Below, one piece after another: positions 1 through 10,269 of a stretch of DNA of 64,000 bases. Numbering within the stretch: position 1 is the first letter of the stretch; every line of letters starts with the position of its first letter. Origin of the DNA: Hondaea fermentalgiana (Eukaryota > Sar > Bigyra > Thraustochytrida > Thraustochytriidae); assembly GCA_014084085.1 (NCBI GenBank), contig NPFB01000097.1, positions 91,720-155,719 on the forward strand, in the 5' to 3' direction. A model generated the notes under the pieces. It did not search any database. It was not told the origin of the DNA and saw only the letters and a list, made by a program, of their open reading frames with translations. The translations under genes were made by a program, and so were the position numbers.

Positions 1-3000
1 GCGCTGCTGCCCGGCCTGTGCAGCATCCCGCTTGGCCCCGGCGGCGGCTGGCGTGCCTGCTGCAGATTCGGCATCCGCGCCGGCGTCCTTGCCCACATCG
101 CCGATTTTTGCGGCCGCGGCTTCGCACTGCTTTTTGTGAAAGATGATTTCGTACTCTGCAGCTTCAAGGCGCTGCTCAAGTTCTTCGACAGCTTCCATTT
201 CCTCGGGTGTCATTTTCGCAGCACTGGCAGAACCAGAGGCTGATGCGGCGGCAGATGCCGACCTCGACCGCAGAGGACCGCCGCTACTGCTTGCACTATC
301 CTTGGTGCTGACAAAGAAGGAGCGAAGGCTTTGCTTTTCGGCCGGGCCCGTTGGCGTCGACGAAGCCGCCAACGGCGTCGCCGCAGACGTTTGGGGCGGT
401 TGAGCTACCACGGCAGACGTCGAACCGCTCCGACCACGAGCGGCAGCAGGGCTTGGATCAGGCGTGGACCCGACAGCGTTGAGCGCTTGAGCGACGCTTT
501 TCTCTGCCACATTTGCGCGCTGCTCGGCGGCACGCTTGCGGTCCTCGAGTTCGCGGCAAAGCTGTTCTTTGCGCTCGATCGCGGCTTGCTTTTTGGAAAG
601 AGAGCGCTGCAGACGCTCGAGTTCCTCGTCGTGCTTGATGCGCTCGCGGGCCCATTTGTCGAGGAGCTTGCGCTGCTTGCGCTCCTTTTCGGTGAGTTGC
701 TTGTTGAAGGACGTGAGTCGCTGCGCCTGGCGCAACTTGCGCTGCATGGCCGTAACCTGCTCGGTCTTTTGACGGAGAAGACGCTCGTCGCGTGTGCTTC
801 GCATCTGGAGCTTTTGCTTGTCCTGCGCGAGGACGCGCTGCTGCTTGCGGAGGCGAGCAATCTCTTGCTTGCGTTGCTGCGCCTCTTCGCGGTACTTTTT
901 GGCGTTCTCCTCCATGCGGCGCTGGTATTCGACCTTTTGCTTTTTCATGCTGTCGATTTCACGCTGGATCTTTTGCTCCTTGACTTGCCACTTGCTGGCC
1001 ATGCGCTTGGCGTCTGCAAGCTGCTTGCCCTGTTTTTCCAGATTTTTGAGGCGCTCCATCTTGTCCTTGAGCTGAAGGCGGAGCTTGGTGATTTGGGTCT
1101 TGTTCGCCTCGCTGGATTTTTTGGTCTCGAGTTCTTTGATTTTACAATCGAGAGCGTCGCGTTGCTGCTGCGTGACCAGGACCTCGGCATTCATCTCTGC
1201 CATTTTCGCCTCGTAGTGAGCCTTCATGGCCTCAAACTTTTTGCGTTCCTCGACGACCTTTTTCATGATCATCTGCTTGGAGCGAAGGGTCACGTCGTAG
1301 CTCTGTACCATGCTGCGATAGCTATCCTGGGTTTTCTGGAACTTTTCCTTGAGCTCCCGGGTTGCCTCGTCGTCGTCCTCGTTCACCTCGAGCAGCGAGG
1401 GATCCGCCGCAAGGTCTTCGGCGCTGAGGGCGTGGGGATCAAAGTCGTCTGCATGGCCATCTTCGTCGTCGTCGAGGTCATCGTCGTCTTCGTCGTCGTC
1501 CATATCGGTCGTTTCATCAAGACCCGAGCCGGCGACGGCGGCGCCGCCCTTGCCGGCGCCGTGAAAGCCCTCGAGGCTCCGACGAATGCGCGCGTTGCGT
1601 ACGATTTCCTTTTCGACCTCGTCGAGAGAGTCTGCAAAGGTGAACTCGCTCTGAAGGCTTTTGAGCTCTTTGCGTGCCTGGGAGAGCTGGCCGTCGCTGG
1701 TCTCGAGCTGTCTCTGGAGCTCTTCGATTTTACGCAAGTATTGCGCATTGCTCTTGATGGCCTCTTCGTCAAGCTCGATGTCCTTGGCCTCGCCGGTCTC
1801 GCCGCCGAACTTGCTTTTGTAAAAATCGACCTGGGCAGCGGCCATAATGTACTTTTCCTGAACTTCGGAGCGCGACCGTTTCTCGCGCTCGAGCGCGTCG
1901 GTGAGTTTGAGAACTTGCGCGTCGGCGCCGTCGGCTCGCATGCGCGCCATCTCGAGCTCTTGGCGAGCGTGCGAGAGTTCCTCACCGTTGCCGAAAGCCC
2001 CAAAGCCCATGCCCGCGCCAAAACCTTGCTGCTGTTGCTGCTGGAAGTTTTGCATTGAGTGCTGATCTTGTGGCTGTTGTTGAGGCCCGCCGTTCCCGTA
2101 GAGTTGCAGTTTGAGTTGCTGGATCTGTGCCTTGAGCGTCGCAATCTGTGACGAGTTTGGATCGCGGTTGACGATCGGTTTGTTCTTGATGTTACGAGCA
2201 CGATTTGCGTAGCGCAGGGCGTTGAGGGTTTCTTCAAAATTAGCATCAGCAGGTGATACGCAGGCGATCATCAGGGTGCGACTGTTGCCACCGAGGGAGT
2301 CCTGCAACATGCGCGTGAGCTTGGAATCACGGTATGGCACGTGCGTGCCCTTTGGCTTGGTTTCGTCGCCGAGGGCAGAAATTACGTTGCCTAGGGCCAG
2401 GAGACCCTTGTTGATGTTGATTCCTTCCTTGAGACGGGTCCCCGTGGCGCCGGTTCGTTTGGCGCGCTCAGAGCCGGCGAGGTCCACGAAATGGAATTTG
2501 GCAATTCGGTATTCGACATCGTCGCCGGCGGCCGACTCGCCATTGCTAGCAGCGGCCTCGCCCTCGGTGCTCTCGCCGCTTTTCGTGGCGGCGTTTTCTT
2601 TCTTTTGCTGGTTTGGGTCCGCGGAACTGTTATCTTCCCCAGCCGATGTGGAGTCCGCGGCCACGGGCAAGTGCTGCTCGATGATGATGGTGAAGATTGC
2701 GTGCGAGCGCGAGGAGTGAACGTTCATCTCCGTGCTGCCCGTGGTGCGACAGAGGGATCCGCGTTCGAGTGCTTCGTACATGGCAGCCGTAGACTTGACG
2801 GACTCCTCCACGGCGCCGCAGACCTCCATGCCCTTTTCGCTTTCGCGCACGCTGACCACCTTGCCCTCAGAGGACCCTGCCGGGTCAAGCAAGTCGCGAA
2901 TGTCCTCGCCATAGATTTCCAGAAACTGCACCCGGAGGTAGAACTCTGCGCCTGGGTTCGCGGCCTTTTTTTCTTCGATGATGTCAAAGATCTCCGACAT

Positions 3001-3348
3001 GGCGCGCGGAATGACGCCGAGCTTGCTGTCGTCGTCATCGACGAGCGAGTCTGTGGATGTGCCCATGGTGTAAGTTTTGCCGCTCCCGGTCTGGCCGTAT
3101 GCCAGGACGGTAGCGTTGTAGCCGTCAAAGAGTGTTCTGACGAGGGGCGATACGTTTTTCGCATAGATCTCGTGCTGGTGCGAGGTCTGGCCAAAGACTT
3201 GGTCGAAGGTGAACTGTTTCTCCTTGCCCATCATGACGAGCTCCGACTCGCTCAGCGGGCGCACGCACTCGCTGCATCGCTCCAGCTTCTCCTTGGACAG
3301 GAGCGGCCTGATCCGCACCGCCACGCGGATGTTCGTCGACTCGCTCAT
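1..3348 (-). CDS. Kinesin-4-like motor protein, 3' end outside the window
   Basis: Microtubule-dependent ATPase motor. The frame is open from an ATG at 3348 (A at -3) to the window edge: 1,116 codons without a stop or a needed intron. The motor domain covers about residues 1-385, with P-loop GQTGSGKT at 85-92, switch I SSRSH near 211 and switch II DLAGSE near 286. About 50 low-complexity Ser/Glu/Ala residues are inserted between the two switches. A Q-rich stretch follows the neck, then long coiled coils broken by an acidic Asp/Glu segment around residues 605-660. An N-terminal motor followed by long coils with an acidic break suggests kinesin-4 (KIF4/KIF21), a group of chromokinesins and ciliary-length or microtubule-tip regulators. 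The subfamily is an inference, since the C-terminal tail is missing. Large plus-strand open frames over the same DNA are antisense shadows. Confidence 0.92.
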   Translation of the reverse strand, partial: MSESTNIRVAVRIRPLLSKEKLERCSECVRPLSESELVMMGKEKQFTFDQVFGQTSHQHEIYAKNVSPLVRTLFDGYNATVLAYGQTGSGKTYTMGTSTDSLVDDDDSKLGVIPRAMSEIFDIIEEKKAANPGAEFYLRVQFLEIYGEDIRDLLDPAGSSEGKVVSVRESEKGMEVCGAVEESVKSTAAMYEALERGSLCRTTGSTEMNVHSSRSHAIFTIIIEQHLPVAADSTSAGEDNSSADPNQQKKENAATKSGESTEGEAAASNGESAAGDDVEYRIAKFHFVDLAGSERAKRTGATGTRLKEGININKGLLALGNVISALGDETKPKGTHVPYRDSKLTRMLQDSLGGNSRTLMIACVSPADANFEETLNALRYANRARNIKNKPIVNRDPNSSQIATLKAQIQQLKLQLYGNGGPQQQPQDQHSMQNFQQQQQQGFGAGMGFGAFGNGEELSHARQELEMARMRADGADAQVLKLTDALEREKRSRSEVQEKYIMAAAQVDFYKSKFGGETGEAKDIELDEEAIKSNAQYLRKIEELQRQLETSDGQLSQARKELKSLQSEFTFADSLDEVEKEIVRNARIRRSLEGFHGAGKGGAAVAGSGLDETTDMDDDEDDDDLDDDEDGHADDFDPHALSAEDLAADPSLLEVNEDDDEATRELKEKFQKTQDSYRSMVQSYDVTLRSKQMIMKKVVEERKKFEAMKAHYEAKMAEMNAEVLVTQQQRDALDCKIKELETKKSSEANKTQITKLRLQLKDKMERLKNLEKQGKQLADAKRMASKWQVKEQKIQREIDSMKKQKVEYQRRMEENAKKYREEAQQRKQEIARLRKQQRVLAQDKQKLQMRSTRDERLLRQKTEQVTAMQRKLRQAQRLTSFNKQLTEKERKQRKLLDKWARERIKHDEELERLQRSLSKKQAAIERKEQLCRELEDRKRAAEQRANVAEKSVAQALNAVGSTPDPSPAAARGRSGSTSAVVAQPPQTSAATPLAASSTPTGPAEKQSLRSFFVSTKDSASSSGGPLRSRSASAAASASGSASAAKMTPEEMEAVEELEQRLEAAEYEIIFHKKQCEAAAAKIGDVGKDAGADAESAAGTPAAAGAKRDAAQAGQQR

Positions 3349-4370
3349 CCTGCTCTCTGCCGCCGCCGCCGCTCCTGCTCCTGCCAGCCCTGCTGCTGCT
3401 ACGTCCGTCGCCGGGGGCGCCGCCTCCCTCCTCCTCCCTCCGCGCGCAGGCCGGGCGCAGGCCGGGCGCACGCCGAGCTCGCTCGGGCTCCGCCGCGCGC
3501 AGGCGTCGCGAGCGGGTCTGCCGCGCCCTCCCTCGCTGCCTCTGCGAGCCCCGCCTGGCCGTTGCACGCGAGCCCTCTTCTCCTGCTCTGCTCTGCTCTG
3601 CTTGCTCTGCTCTGCTTGCTCTGCTTGCTCTGCTTGCTCTGCTCCCTGGGCGGCGAGCTGCTCCAGGAACCGCGGCCGCGCTCTGCTCTGCTCTGCTCTG
3701 CTCTGCTCCGCGCCGCGCCGCTGCTGGAGAGGAGAAGATGGCGCCGCGGGCGCGGAGACCGCGCGGCCCGGGCGGCGGCGAGCGAGGAGGGCTGCGACTG
3801 CAGCTGCAGCTGCGTCTGCGGCGGGCCTCGCGGGGCCAGGGTGGGCCACGCGGCCGCTAAAAGTGCAGGGCTTGCTTGCTCTGGGCGGAACTTGCGGGAG
3901 CGGCGCCGTGCTCGGCGAGGGCGCGAAACGGGCGAGGTCAGGAAGGGGAGGGCCAGGGTGAAAGAAATGATCGGCCGGGGGAGGGTTGGCACGTACTAAC
4001 AGTAAGGTTACTGTTAGGTGGAGTTCGTGCATGCTCCATGCTGAGGACTGTAGGGGTGAAAGCGGATATGACGAAGGAGGACGAAGACGATAGCAGCTTC
4101 CCCCATCGAGGTCTATTCATTTACATACATGGACGTCACGCTTGGTCTCGCTTCTTACTTTCTGATCGAAAAATTGCGTTTTGTGGCTTTTCCTGTGTCA
4201 AAACAGCCCTGGCCACGCGACATTGGACCGGGCTGCAATTTGATGAACGCATTGATTCTACCTGATGCTTTTGAAATGACAACCAATTTTTATTTCGTTT
4301 TCCTAACCGTCGATAATTCCATTTCGGGGTTTCCGAAGTGATAATCAAGAAAGAGAACGGCAAACTAGGC
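3349..4370. other. Intergenic region upstream of the kinesin gene
   Basis: No gene seen. The kinesin-proximal half (3349-3850) is very GC-rich and holds the CTCTG pentamer array. The distal half (about 3990-4370) has lower GC and probably contains the 3' flank of the thioredoxin-fold gene and the kinesin promoter. Confidence 0.6.
3584..3709. repeat. CTCTG (sense CAGAG) pentamer array
   Basis: Two blocks, 3584-3644 and 3681-3708, made almost wholly of CTCTG/GCTCTG units, with CTTGC variants in the first. It lies 236-361 bp upstream of the kinesin ATG and reads CAGAG on that gene's sense strand. The same motif recurs upstream of four other genes in the window. Confidence 0.85.
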
Positions 4371-5183
4371 CTATTTGGTCTTTTTAGCTTCCGGTACAGC
4401 GGCTTCCTTTTCGGCTGTGGCTTCGTTCTTATTGTCCATCTTTGTTGCACCTCGCCTGCCTCTCTTGGCAGCAGGCACCTCTGAATTCGTGTCGCGCTGC
4501 CTGAAGACGGCATAGACGGCTCCAGCGCCAACCAGAACGCCGGCAAGGGCTGCCAACGCAGCCTTGAGTGGCTCATCGCGCAATGTCGTGATCATGTGCT
4601 CGTATACAGCAGCATTCGGGGCAAGAAAAGAGGCTTCGGCAGGAACAGGGACGCCTTCGACGTCTTCGGGACCCGTGCGGTGCTCGGCAATGTATCTGGC
4701 GAACTCGGCCATGGTCTCCACGTCGCGCCTGCCCCGAAATTTGTACATTGTGCCCTGATGAAAGTACAGGAGGGTTGGGAATCCCTTTATCTCAAAACGG
4801 CGCGCCAAGGCTTTATTATTCTCAGCATTCACCTCTGCCACGTTGATCTCGCCCAGGAGCTCTTCGCCCAAGATTTGCCATGCTGACGCCATGCGCTTGC
4901 AGTGGCCGCACCATGGGGCATAAAACTTGACAAACCTGCGCGCCTCGCATTCGTTCACGAAAAAGTAAGCGTGCCGCTCGCACGAGGCCCCCTTCGGCTC
5001 CCTTCACACGTACCAGTCACCCGTCGTCGCGCCCGTCGCGGCTTGCGTCAAGTGCTCAAAGTTCTCCTCTCCGAGCTCGATTACACGTCCTTCCGCGCCG
5101 TTCGGCGCCACGAAAAGCACGCAAAGGGCCAGAGCCAGAATCACCGCGCGCGCCGCGCCGCCGAGCACGCTCTTCGCCTGCAT
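4371..5183 (-). CDS. ER membrane thioredoxin-fold (PDI/TMX-like) protein, two exons
   Basis: Predicted ER thiol oxidoreductase of 244 residues. The first ATG in frame is at 5183 (A at -3); the open frame upstream starts only with GTG. Residues 1 to about 30 form a signal peptide with a long Leu/Ala/Val core. The thioredoxin domain follows, with the active site CGHC at 66-69 in the context FYAPWCGHC and the usual cis-Pro motif FPTL. A membrane segment lies near residues 179-200, then a basic tail ending KKTK, which fits the KKxx dilysine ER-retrieval signal. Exons are 5014-5183 and 4371-4935. Removing the intron changes a stop-containing stretch into the conserved run GDWFVKFYAPW. This is a single-domain, TMX-like layout; the exact orthologue is uncertain. 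It is divergent from the cohesin gene at 5658. Confidence 0.85.
4936..5013 (-). other. Spliceosomal intron, 78 bp
   Basis: Donor GTACGT at 5013, acceptor CGCAG ending at 4936, with CTTAC-type pyrimidine-rich sequence before the acceptor. It splits the Trp57 codon after two bases. It is 26 codons long with an in-frame TGA at 5006-5004, so retention would truncate the protein before the active site. Confidence 0.8.
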
Positions 5184-5657
5184 CGTCGCTCGCGCTTTGT
5201 CCGAGTTCTGCCTGCGCACCGCGTCGAAGCCACGCGCACCAGGAGATAAGAAAAGATCGCCAGGCCAAGTTCGTCTTCGAAGCGCTTCGCAAGGGGGAAA
5301 AATGAAGAGGCCTATTTACAAAAATAGGCCGCGTCTGCCTAACCGCGGCGACGGCAACGCGGGGCGCCCGGCAGCAGTAGCAGATCGCGACCAGAGCGCG
5401 AGGGACGCGGAGGAGGCGAGCTCCGCCGCGCTCGCGACCACCTGCCGCGCACGCATATCGACCGTCCTTGAGGCCTTACCGTGCTGCCTGCACTCGAGCG
5501 CAGAGGCTTCCATCGCGCGGCGAGCAAGCACTTTGGACACGCGAGGACAACCTAACGAACGCAAGACGAGCGCAGGCTCTGTCTGCTTGCTCGCTTGCTC
5601 GCTTGCGCATACGCACGCACGCACGGACGGACGCGTGCGTACGTACGACTGAAGACA
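5184..5657. promoter_or_regulatory. Divergent promoter region, TMX-like/cohesin SA
   Basis: 474 bp between two head-to-head start codons. It includes GCTTGCTC-type short repeats and an alternating ACGCACGC stretch at about 5583-5640. No defined motif can be assigned. Confidence 0.4.
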
Positions 5658-8600
5658 ATGACCGCATCGGAGAGAAGATCTGCGCGCAAACGCACTGCGA
5701 CCACGTGGTTTGTGGCAGGCCCTTCAAAGCGCGTGGCAGCTGAAGGGGACGAGGGAGAAAGCTCCGAGGACGACGATTTTGCAAACGATAGTGAGCAAGA
5801 GACGACAAAGACCTCGCAAAAGTCTCGCAGCAAAAGTAGCGCCAAGACAAAAACGACAAAGTCGACGTCCAAGTCCAGGGGCAAAAAAAGCAAGAATGGC
5901 GCCCAAACAATGGAGTATGGCGAGATCCTCGCCGCTCTCGCAGATGACGGCGTCTCCATCACTCAACTTGTGCGCGAAATCGTCCAGGACGAGTCATCGA
6001 CGCCAGAAAGTATCTCCGTCAGACTCGTAGGCTTTTTGCTCGAGTGCGCCGGAACCCCCGCCGACACGGTGCGCTCGGCCCTTCGCGACCAAGACGAGGC
6101 TCCCGATGAGAACGATATCGTTGAAATCGAAAAGGATGAAGTCGACGACATCGCAAGCGACATTGCTTCTGATCGCAAGAGCTTCTTCGACAAGTACCCC
6201 TTGCAACATTGGAAGCAATTTTCCAGCAAATTTGCGCGATTCTGGGAAGCACTCATCGCAGAGAGCGACACGACGCTCTCCCTCATCGACGACTCAAGCG
6301 CCTTCTATCAAGTGCTTCCCGCGCTTGTGCGCTCAGTCGTTGCTCTCTCCGTGGGTCCAATGCTTTCTTTTCGCCATACGGCTGTGGAAACTGCGGCCCA
6401 CCTCGGCAAAGCCCTTCTCAGTCTCTTCAATGCCGAACTCGTCAAACTCTTCAAAGTGGTCAAGCAGCTTGCCAGCAAGGTGAAGCGTGCCTCTCCGATG
6501 GAAAAGCTCGTCAAAGACTTGAAACGGACCCTTGCTGGGCTTCTCGAGCCCACAAGCAAGTTCTTGTCCACCGCGCCCATCGACAAGGCACTTGAGGCGA
6601 TCGCTTCCGCTGCAAGTAAGTCGCAGAAGCCGGTGGCCGACTTGGCAACCTCATGCCTGCGCATGACCGCCTCCCTCAAGCGTCTCAATGGTATGGCGCA
6701 ACAGCTTTTCAATGGCATGTTTCACAGCAAGGTGAACAACAGGTGCAAGGATATTCACGATGAAGTTCGCCTCGCGTCTTTGCACGTCATCGAGGCTTTC
6801 ATGCAGCAGGACCCTGTTCATTTTATTTGGATTGCTCGCGTTCATGTGGACCGTCTTTTAAGCGACCGTAGCCCTGCAGTTCGCAAGAAGGCGTGCGAGG
6901 TGTGGAGGGTGTGCATGCTTTCCGCAGGTCCGGCGCAGGACCTTGAGCTCGATGCGGCGGATCGGAAGCGCTCCGACCAAAGCCTCTTGAAGAAGAAGAG
7001 TGACTGGGCCTCCAGAGCCCTAGCCGACGAGCTTGGGGGACCTCTCCTGTCTGATGTGAACGCGGGCGTTATCGAGTCCGCGATTCGGGCGGTCTCTGCC
7101 ATTTTCGAAGTCAACCGGAAAAGCGTCGAAATGTCGACGGAGCAGGCCGTCGAGCGCTGTCTCTGCTACATGGATACCGCCGAGGAGAGTCTTGCTGGGG
7201 TGAGACTAGCTGCTGCGGAATTTGCGCTCAAGAGCCGGCCCGAGCTTGTTGGTGATGCCCGCGCGAGCGGGTCGGCACGAACGGGGGCTGCCGGCCTCGC
7301 GCAGGCGCGTCTGCAGCTTGCGAGCTTGCTCGAGCTTCTCGCAAACCTCGCAGGGTCGCGTCAAGGTAGCAAACGCGCTTCAACCGACAAAGACAACAAT
7401 GATGACGGGAACATGGAGGAAGACGATGATGAACTCGACGACGACGACGACGACGACGATGAATATGATGACGACATTGACAGCGAAATTGGGTATGAGG
7501 AATTGAGGGAAATGGCTGCCAAGCCACGCATTTTGCCGTTCGAGATTCTTGCCAAAGTTGTGCAAGCCTTTTGGGCGCTACCCGAGTGTGATTTTTTGCG
7601 TAATTGGGAGGCGCAGTGCAACATGCTGCAAAGCTACGGCGAGAACAACGTGTCGGGGAATCTTGGCGCGCTCCGTGCTCAGACGCTGGCAGGAATCATT
7701 CGCGCGGCCTCGGACTGCATTCCGGAGCAGTCTGGAGCTTCAGGCAAGTCAGCGCGCGGCGGGAACCGACGCAAGAGTCTGTCGGCTGCTGCCAAAAAGG
7801 ACGCCACCACTATGGCGCGCGCTCTTCACGAGGCTGTTGAGCGATCCCTCACGGACCTCGTCGTAACGTTTCGGGCAGAGCCGGCCGTGTTGCGCAACCT
7901 CATCCCGCTTTGCGCCAAGCTCGATCTTGCTCTGTACACTCGCGATTCGCAGCGCAAGAAACTCGCCAAACTCACCAAGTCGCTCTCGCAAGTCTTCTTA
8001 CAGCACATGGATCCTGTCTTGCTGTTCGAGACTGGCCGCATCCTCGCTGGAGTGCTCGCATCGAGCGAGACGAGCCCCGTGGGCAAGGAAGCCAATACGA
8101 TTCTGGCCGAGATGCGCACAGGCGTGCACGCAAGCATCGCCAAAGCCGGAGAGCAGTTCAAGGACGGGGCGGCCGACGAGGAAACCTGGACGGCGCTTGC
8201 GAATGGCGTGCGGCGGATTGGAATGCTACTTCGGGTCGATGCGGAAACGGAGCCGCTGGAGATTGAGACGCAAAACAATGTTTGCAATGCCCTCTGCACG
8301 TGCGGGCGCAAGGAGGCCGTGCTCCTCGCAGATGGACTCGTGGCGCTTCAGCTGGACCTTGTCGCGGCCTTTCGCGCAGCCGCTTCTGCCTGTGAAGACA
8401 AGGAGAAGCTCGAAAGTGCTTGTGCGGATGTTGTGCGACGTCGCGACGCACTTGCGCGTGTCCTGGAGCACGTGTTCGACACGTACGATAGCCCGCGCAA
8501 GTTGCAGCAAGCAGCAATTGCAACCTTGATGGACATGCGCGTCCTTTGCGCGCGACGTCTGGAGTCCACTGCGCTGCACGCACTTGCGTGGCGACCATCC

Positions 8601-9836
8601 AAGCCTCTTGTTGCGGCCGCAGATGCAGCCACGCGGAGCTTTGTGGATCGTGCTGCCAAGGCGGGAAGCCGGCAGCAACCAAGCATGGAGATGCAGCGAC
8701 TGCTCGTCGCCCCAGCCGTGCGAAGCGCTCTCTATTCTGGCAGCGCCCTCGCCGGCTACTTGGTCGCCCAAGCAGGACACGGAAACCAGGACCTTGATGA
8801 TGCCGCTGACGTTCTTCAAAACACTGCCCGCAAGTCTGACACCGAGTCTCTCATGGTGATGCAGCACGAGGCTCTTCGCGTTTCTTTCGTGGCCCAAGAC
8901 AAGGATGGAAACGGTCGCGCCGAGGAGGACGAAAATGACGAGGGCGATGAAAAGGGACTCTTTGCGAGAGCTGCCTCTCTAGCCAGGGAGATTTCCGCTC
9001 GTGCGCACAACTGCCCGGAACGCATGGCGCCGCCGCTCATTGCCGCGCTGGAGGAGGACTTTGCCTTTGCCCTCGCTGCAACCGACGACAATGCCTCGCT
9101 CGGTCGCGTGGGCTTTCTCGCACTGCTTGTGCCATTTGTGCGCATTCTCAAGCCACATCAGCTCCATGACGTTCGTCAAGTTTGGTCAGCGCAGATCAAT
9201 GAGAGCACCTCGCAGGCTAGTGCAATCATGAAACTCCTCTTGAGCGAAGACGAGCCCAACGGAGATCTCGACGAGAATCTCGTGAGACGTGGACGTGCTG
9301 CGTTCCGTGATCTCGAGGCGGCACTGGGCGTCCGGACGCAGACTGGCGCAAAGAGTGACAAGGATGGGGACGTCGTTGTCGATGATGACGATGATGATGA
9401 CGACGAAGAAGAAGAAAGTGACATGGAGGAAAAGAACGAGTCCAAGTCCTCTTCAGCTTCTCGTCGTCGCTCTGCAGCCTCGTCGCAAAGCTCCAAACGC
9501 CGAACGCCAAAATCTCGCCAGTCTTCCACATCGACTTCTTCTGCGCGCAAACGCCGCAAGGTCGTGAATGATGGCAAAGACGGAAATGAAGAAGAAGAAG
9601 ATGATGATGATGTCAGCGCTCGCGAGATTGAAAAGAATCTCTTTGCCGCAAGTGACTCCGAGACAGGTCGAACGGCCTCTCGTATGGGGCCGCAAGAAGA
9701 CGCCTTATTTTCCGAGAGCGGTGTAGGAGCCCACGAGTCTGCACATCCCGGCGACGAAGATGAAGACGATGTCAGCAACGACGAGGCCGTCAAAGGTGTG
9801 CGGCCGCGTCGCCGCTCCGGCCGCATGGCTGCCTAA
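5658..9836 (+). CDS. Cohesin subunit SA/Scc3 (STAG family)
   Basis: Structural subunit that binds the kleisin and DNA in the cohesin ring, acting in the nucleus. The chosen start is the ATG at 5658 (A at -3), giving 1,392 residues; the frame is open 63 bp further upstream only through a TTG. The N-terminus is basic/acidic and disordered. The STAG domain lies around residues 180-270, including the motif SFRHTAVETA that matches the conserved FRHT segment. The stromalin conservative domain lies around 355-425, with a run similar to the family's V-F-x-H-R-x-R-D to W pattern (HDEVRLASLHVIEAF, ending ACEVW). Helical repeats follow, interrupted by acidic tracts near 590-605 and in the last 200 residues, and the protein ends RRRSGRMAA. 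The length is slightly above the usual 1,150-1,300. A single uninterrupted exon. Confidence 0.88.
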   Translation: MTASERRSARKRTATTWFVAGPSKRVAAEGDEGESSEDDDFANDSEQETTKTSQKSRSKSSAKTKTTKSTSKSRGKKSKNGAQTMEYGEILAALADDGVSITQLVREIVQDESSTPESISVRLVGFLLECAGTPADTVRSALRDQDEAPDENDIVEIEKDEVDDIASDIASDRKSFFDKYPLQHWKQFSSKFARFWEALIAESDTTLSLIDDSSAFYQVLPALVRSVVALSVGPMLSFRHTAVETAAHLGKALLSLFNAELVKLFKVVKQLASKVKRASPMEKLVKDLKRTLAGLLEPTSKFLSTAPIDKALEAIASAASKSQKPVADLATSCLRMTASLKRLNGMAQQLFNGMFHSKVNNRCKDIHDEVRLASLHVIEAFMQQDPVHFIWIARVHVDRLLSDRSPAVRKKACEVWRVCMLSAGPAQDLELDAADRKRSDQSLLKKKSDWASRALADELGGPLLSDVNAGVIESAIRAVSAIFEVNRKSVEMSTEQAVERCLCYMDTAEESLAGVRLAAAEFALKSRPELVGDARASGSARTGAAGLAQARLQLASLLELLANLAGSRQGSKRASTDKDNNDDGNMEEDDDELDDDDDDDDEYDDDIDSEIGYEELREMAAKPRILPFEILAKVVQAFWALPECDFLRNWEAQCNMLQSYGENNVSGNLGALRAQTLAGIIRAASDCIPEQSGASGKSARGGNRRKSLSAAAKKDATTMARALHEAVERSLTDLVVTFRAEPAVLRNLIPLCAKLDLALYTRDSQRKKLAKLTKSLSQVFLQHMDPVLLFETGRILAGVLASSETSPVGKEANTILAEMRTGVHASIAKAGEQFKDGAADEETWTALANGVRRIGMLLRVDAETEPLEIETQNNVCNALCTCGRKEAVLLADGLVALQLDLVAAFRAAASACEDKEKLESACADVVRRRDALARVLEHVFDTYDSPRKLQQAAIATLMDMRVLCARRLESTALHALAWRPSKPLVAAADAATRSFVDRAAKAGSRQQPSMEMQRLLVAPAVRSALYSGSALAGYLVAQAGHGNQDLDDAADVLQNTARKSDTESLMVMQHEALRVSFVAQDKDGNGRAEEDENDEGDEKGLFARAASLAREISARAHNCPERMAPPLIAALEEDFAFALAATDDNASLGRVGFLALLVPFVRILKPHQLHDVRQVWSAQINESTSQASAIMKLLLSEDEPNGDLDENLVRRGRAAFRDLEAALGVRTQTGAKSDKDGDVVVDDDDDDDDEEEESDMEEKNESKSSSASRRRSAASSQSSKRRTPKSRQSSTSTSSARKRRKVVNDGKDGNEEEEDDDDVSAREIEKNLFAASDSETGRTASRMGPQEDALFSESGVGAHESAHPGDEDEDDVSNDEAVKGVRPRRRSGRMAA

Positions 9837-10269
9837 ACTCCAAAAAAGAAAGAAAAAAGGCAGCCAAACCCTTCTGCGTTACCTTTGCGAGCACCCGCCG
9901 CCGGTCTCAGTTGTCCTCCCGCTGTAAAATCATGAAATATCACTCTCTTTTCTCCCGGAGACCCGGGTCCGAACCGATGTCGGGGTCATCTCGCTCGCTC
10001 TTCAATCTCCTCGCCACTCGCTTTCACTTTGTTCATCACCGGCTCACCTAAATCAAGTAGCTCGTGACCCTCCCTCACGCAGAAGTATGTTCGGCGCGTG
10101 GGCAAGCGCGTGGGTGCAGGCAAAGATGTGTGCGGCAGCGTCATCGATTCATCAAACCAATCCTTGATCAAACCATTCATTCATTCATACATTCATTCAT
10201 TCATCCATACATCGTCAATCAGATCAGACCAGGTCGATCGATCGGCCTCGGTTCGTTCCGGCTGGGAAG
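9837..10269. other. Intergenic, cohesin SA to PDK
   Basis: Holds the 3' flank of the cohesin gene and the promoter of the kinase gene. A CATT tetranucleotide run sits at 10172-10213, 57 bp before the kinase ATG. No gene seen. Confidence 0.6.
10172..10213. repeat. CATT tetranucleotide repeat
   Basis: About ten imperfect ATTC/CATT units in the presumed 5' leader of the kinase gene. Confidence 0.8.

Noticed and set aside
331..3999. Long plus-strand open frames of 575 and 502 codons opposite the kinesin
   Set aside because: They are Leu/Ala-rich antisense readings of GC-rich coding DNA. The minus strand gives an unmistakable kinesin motor over the same bases.
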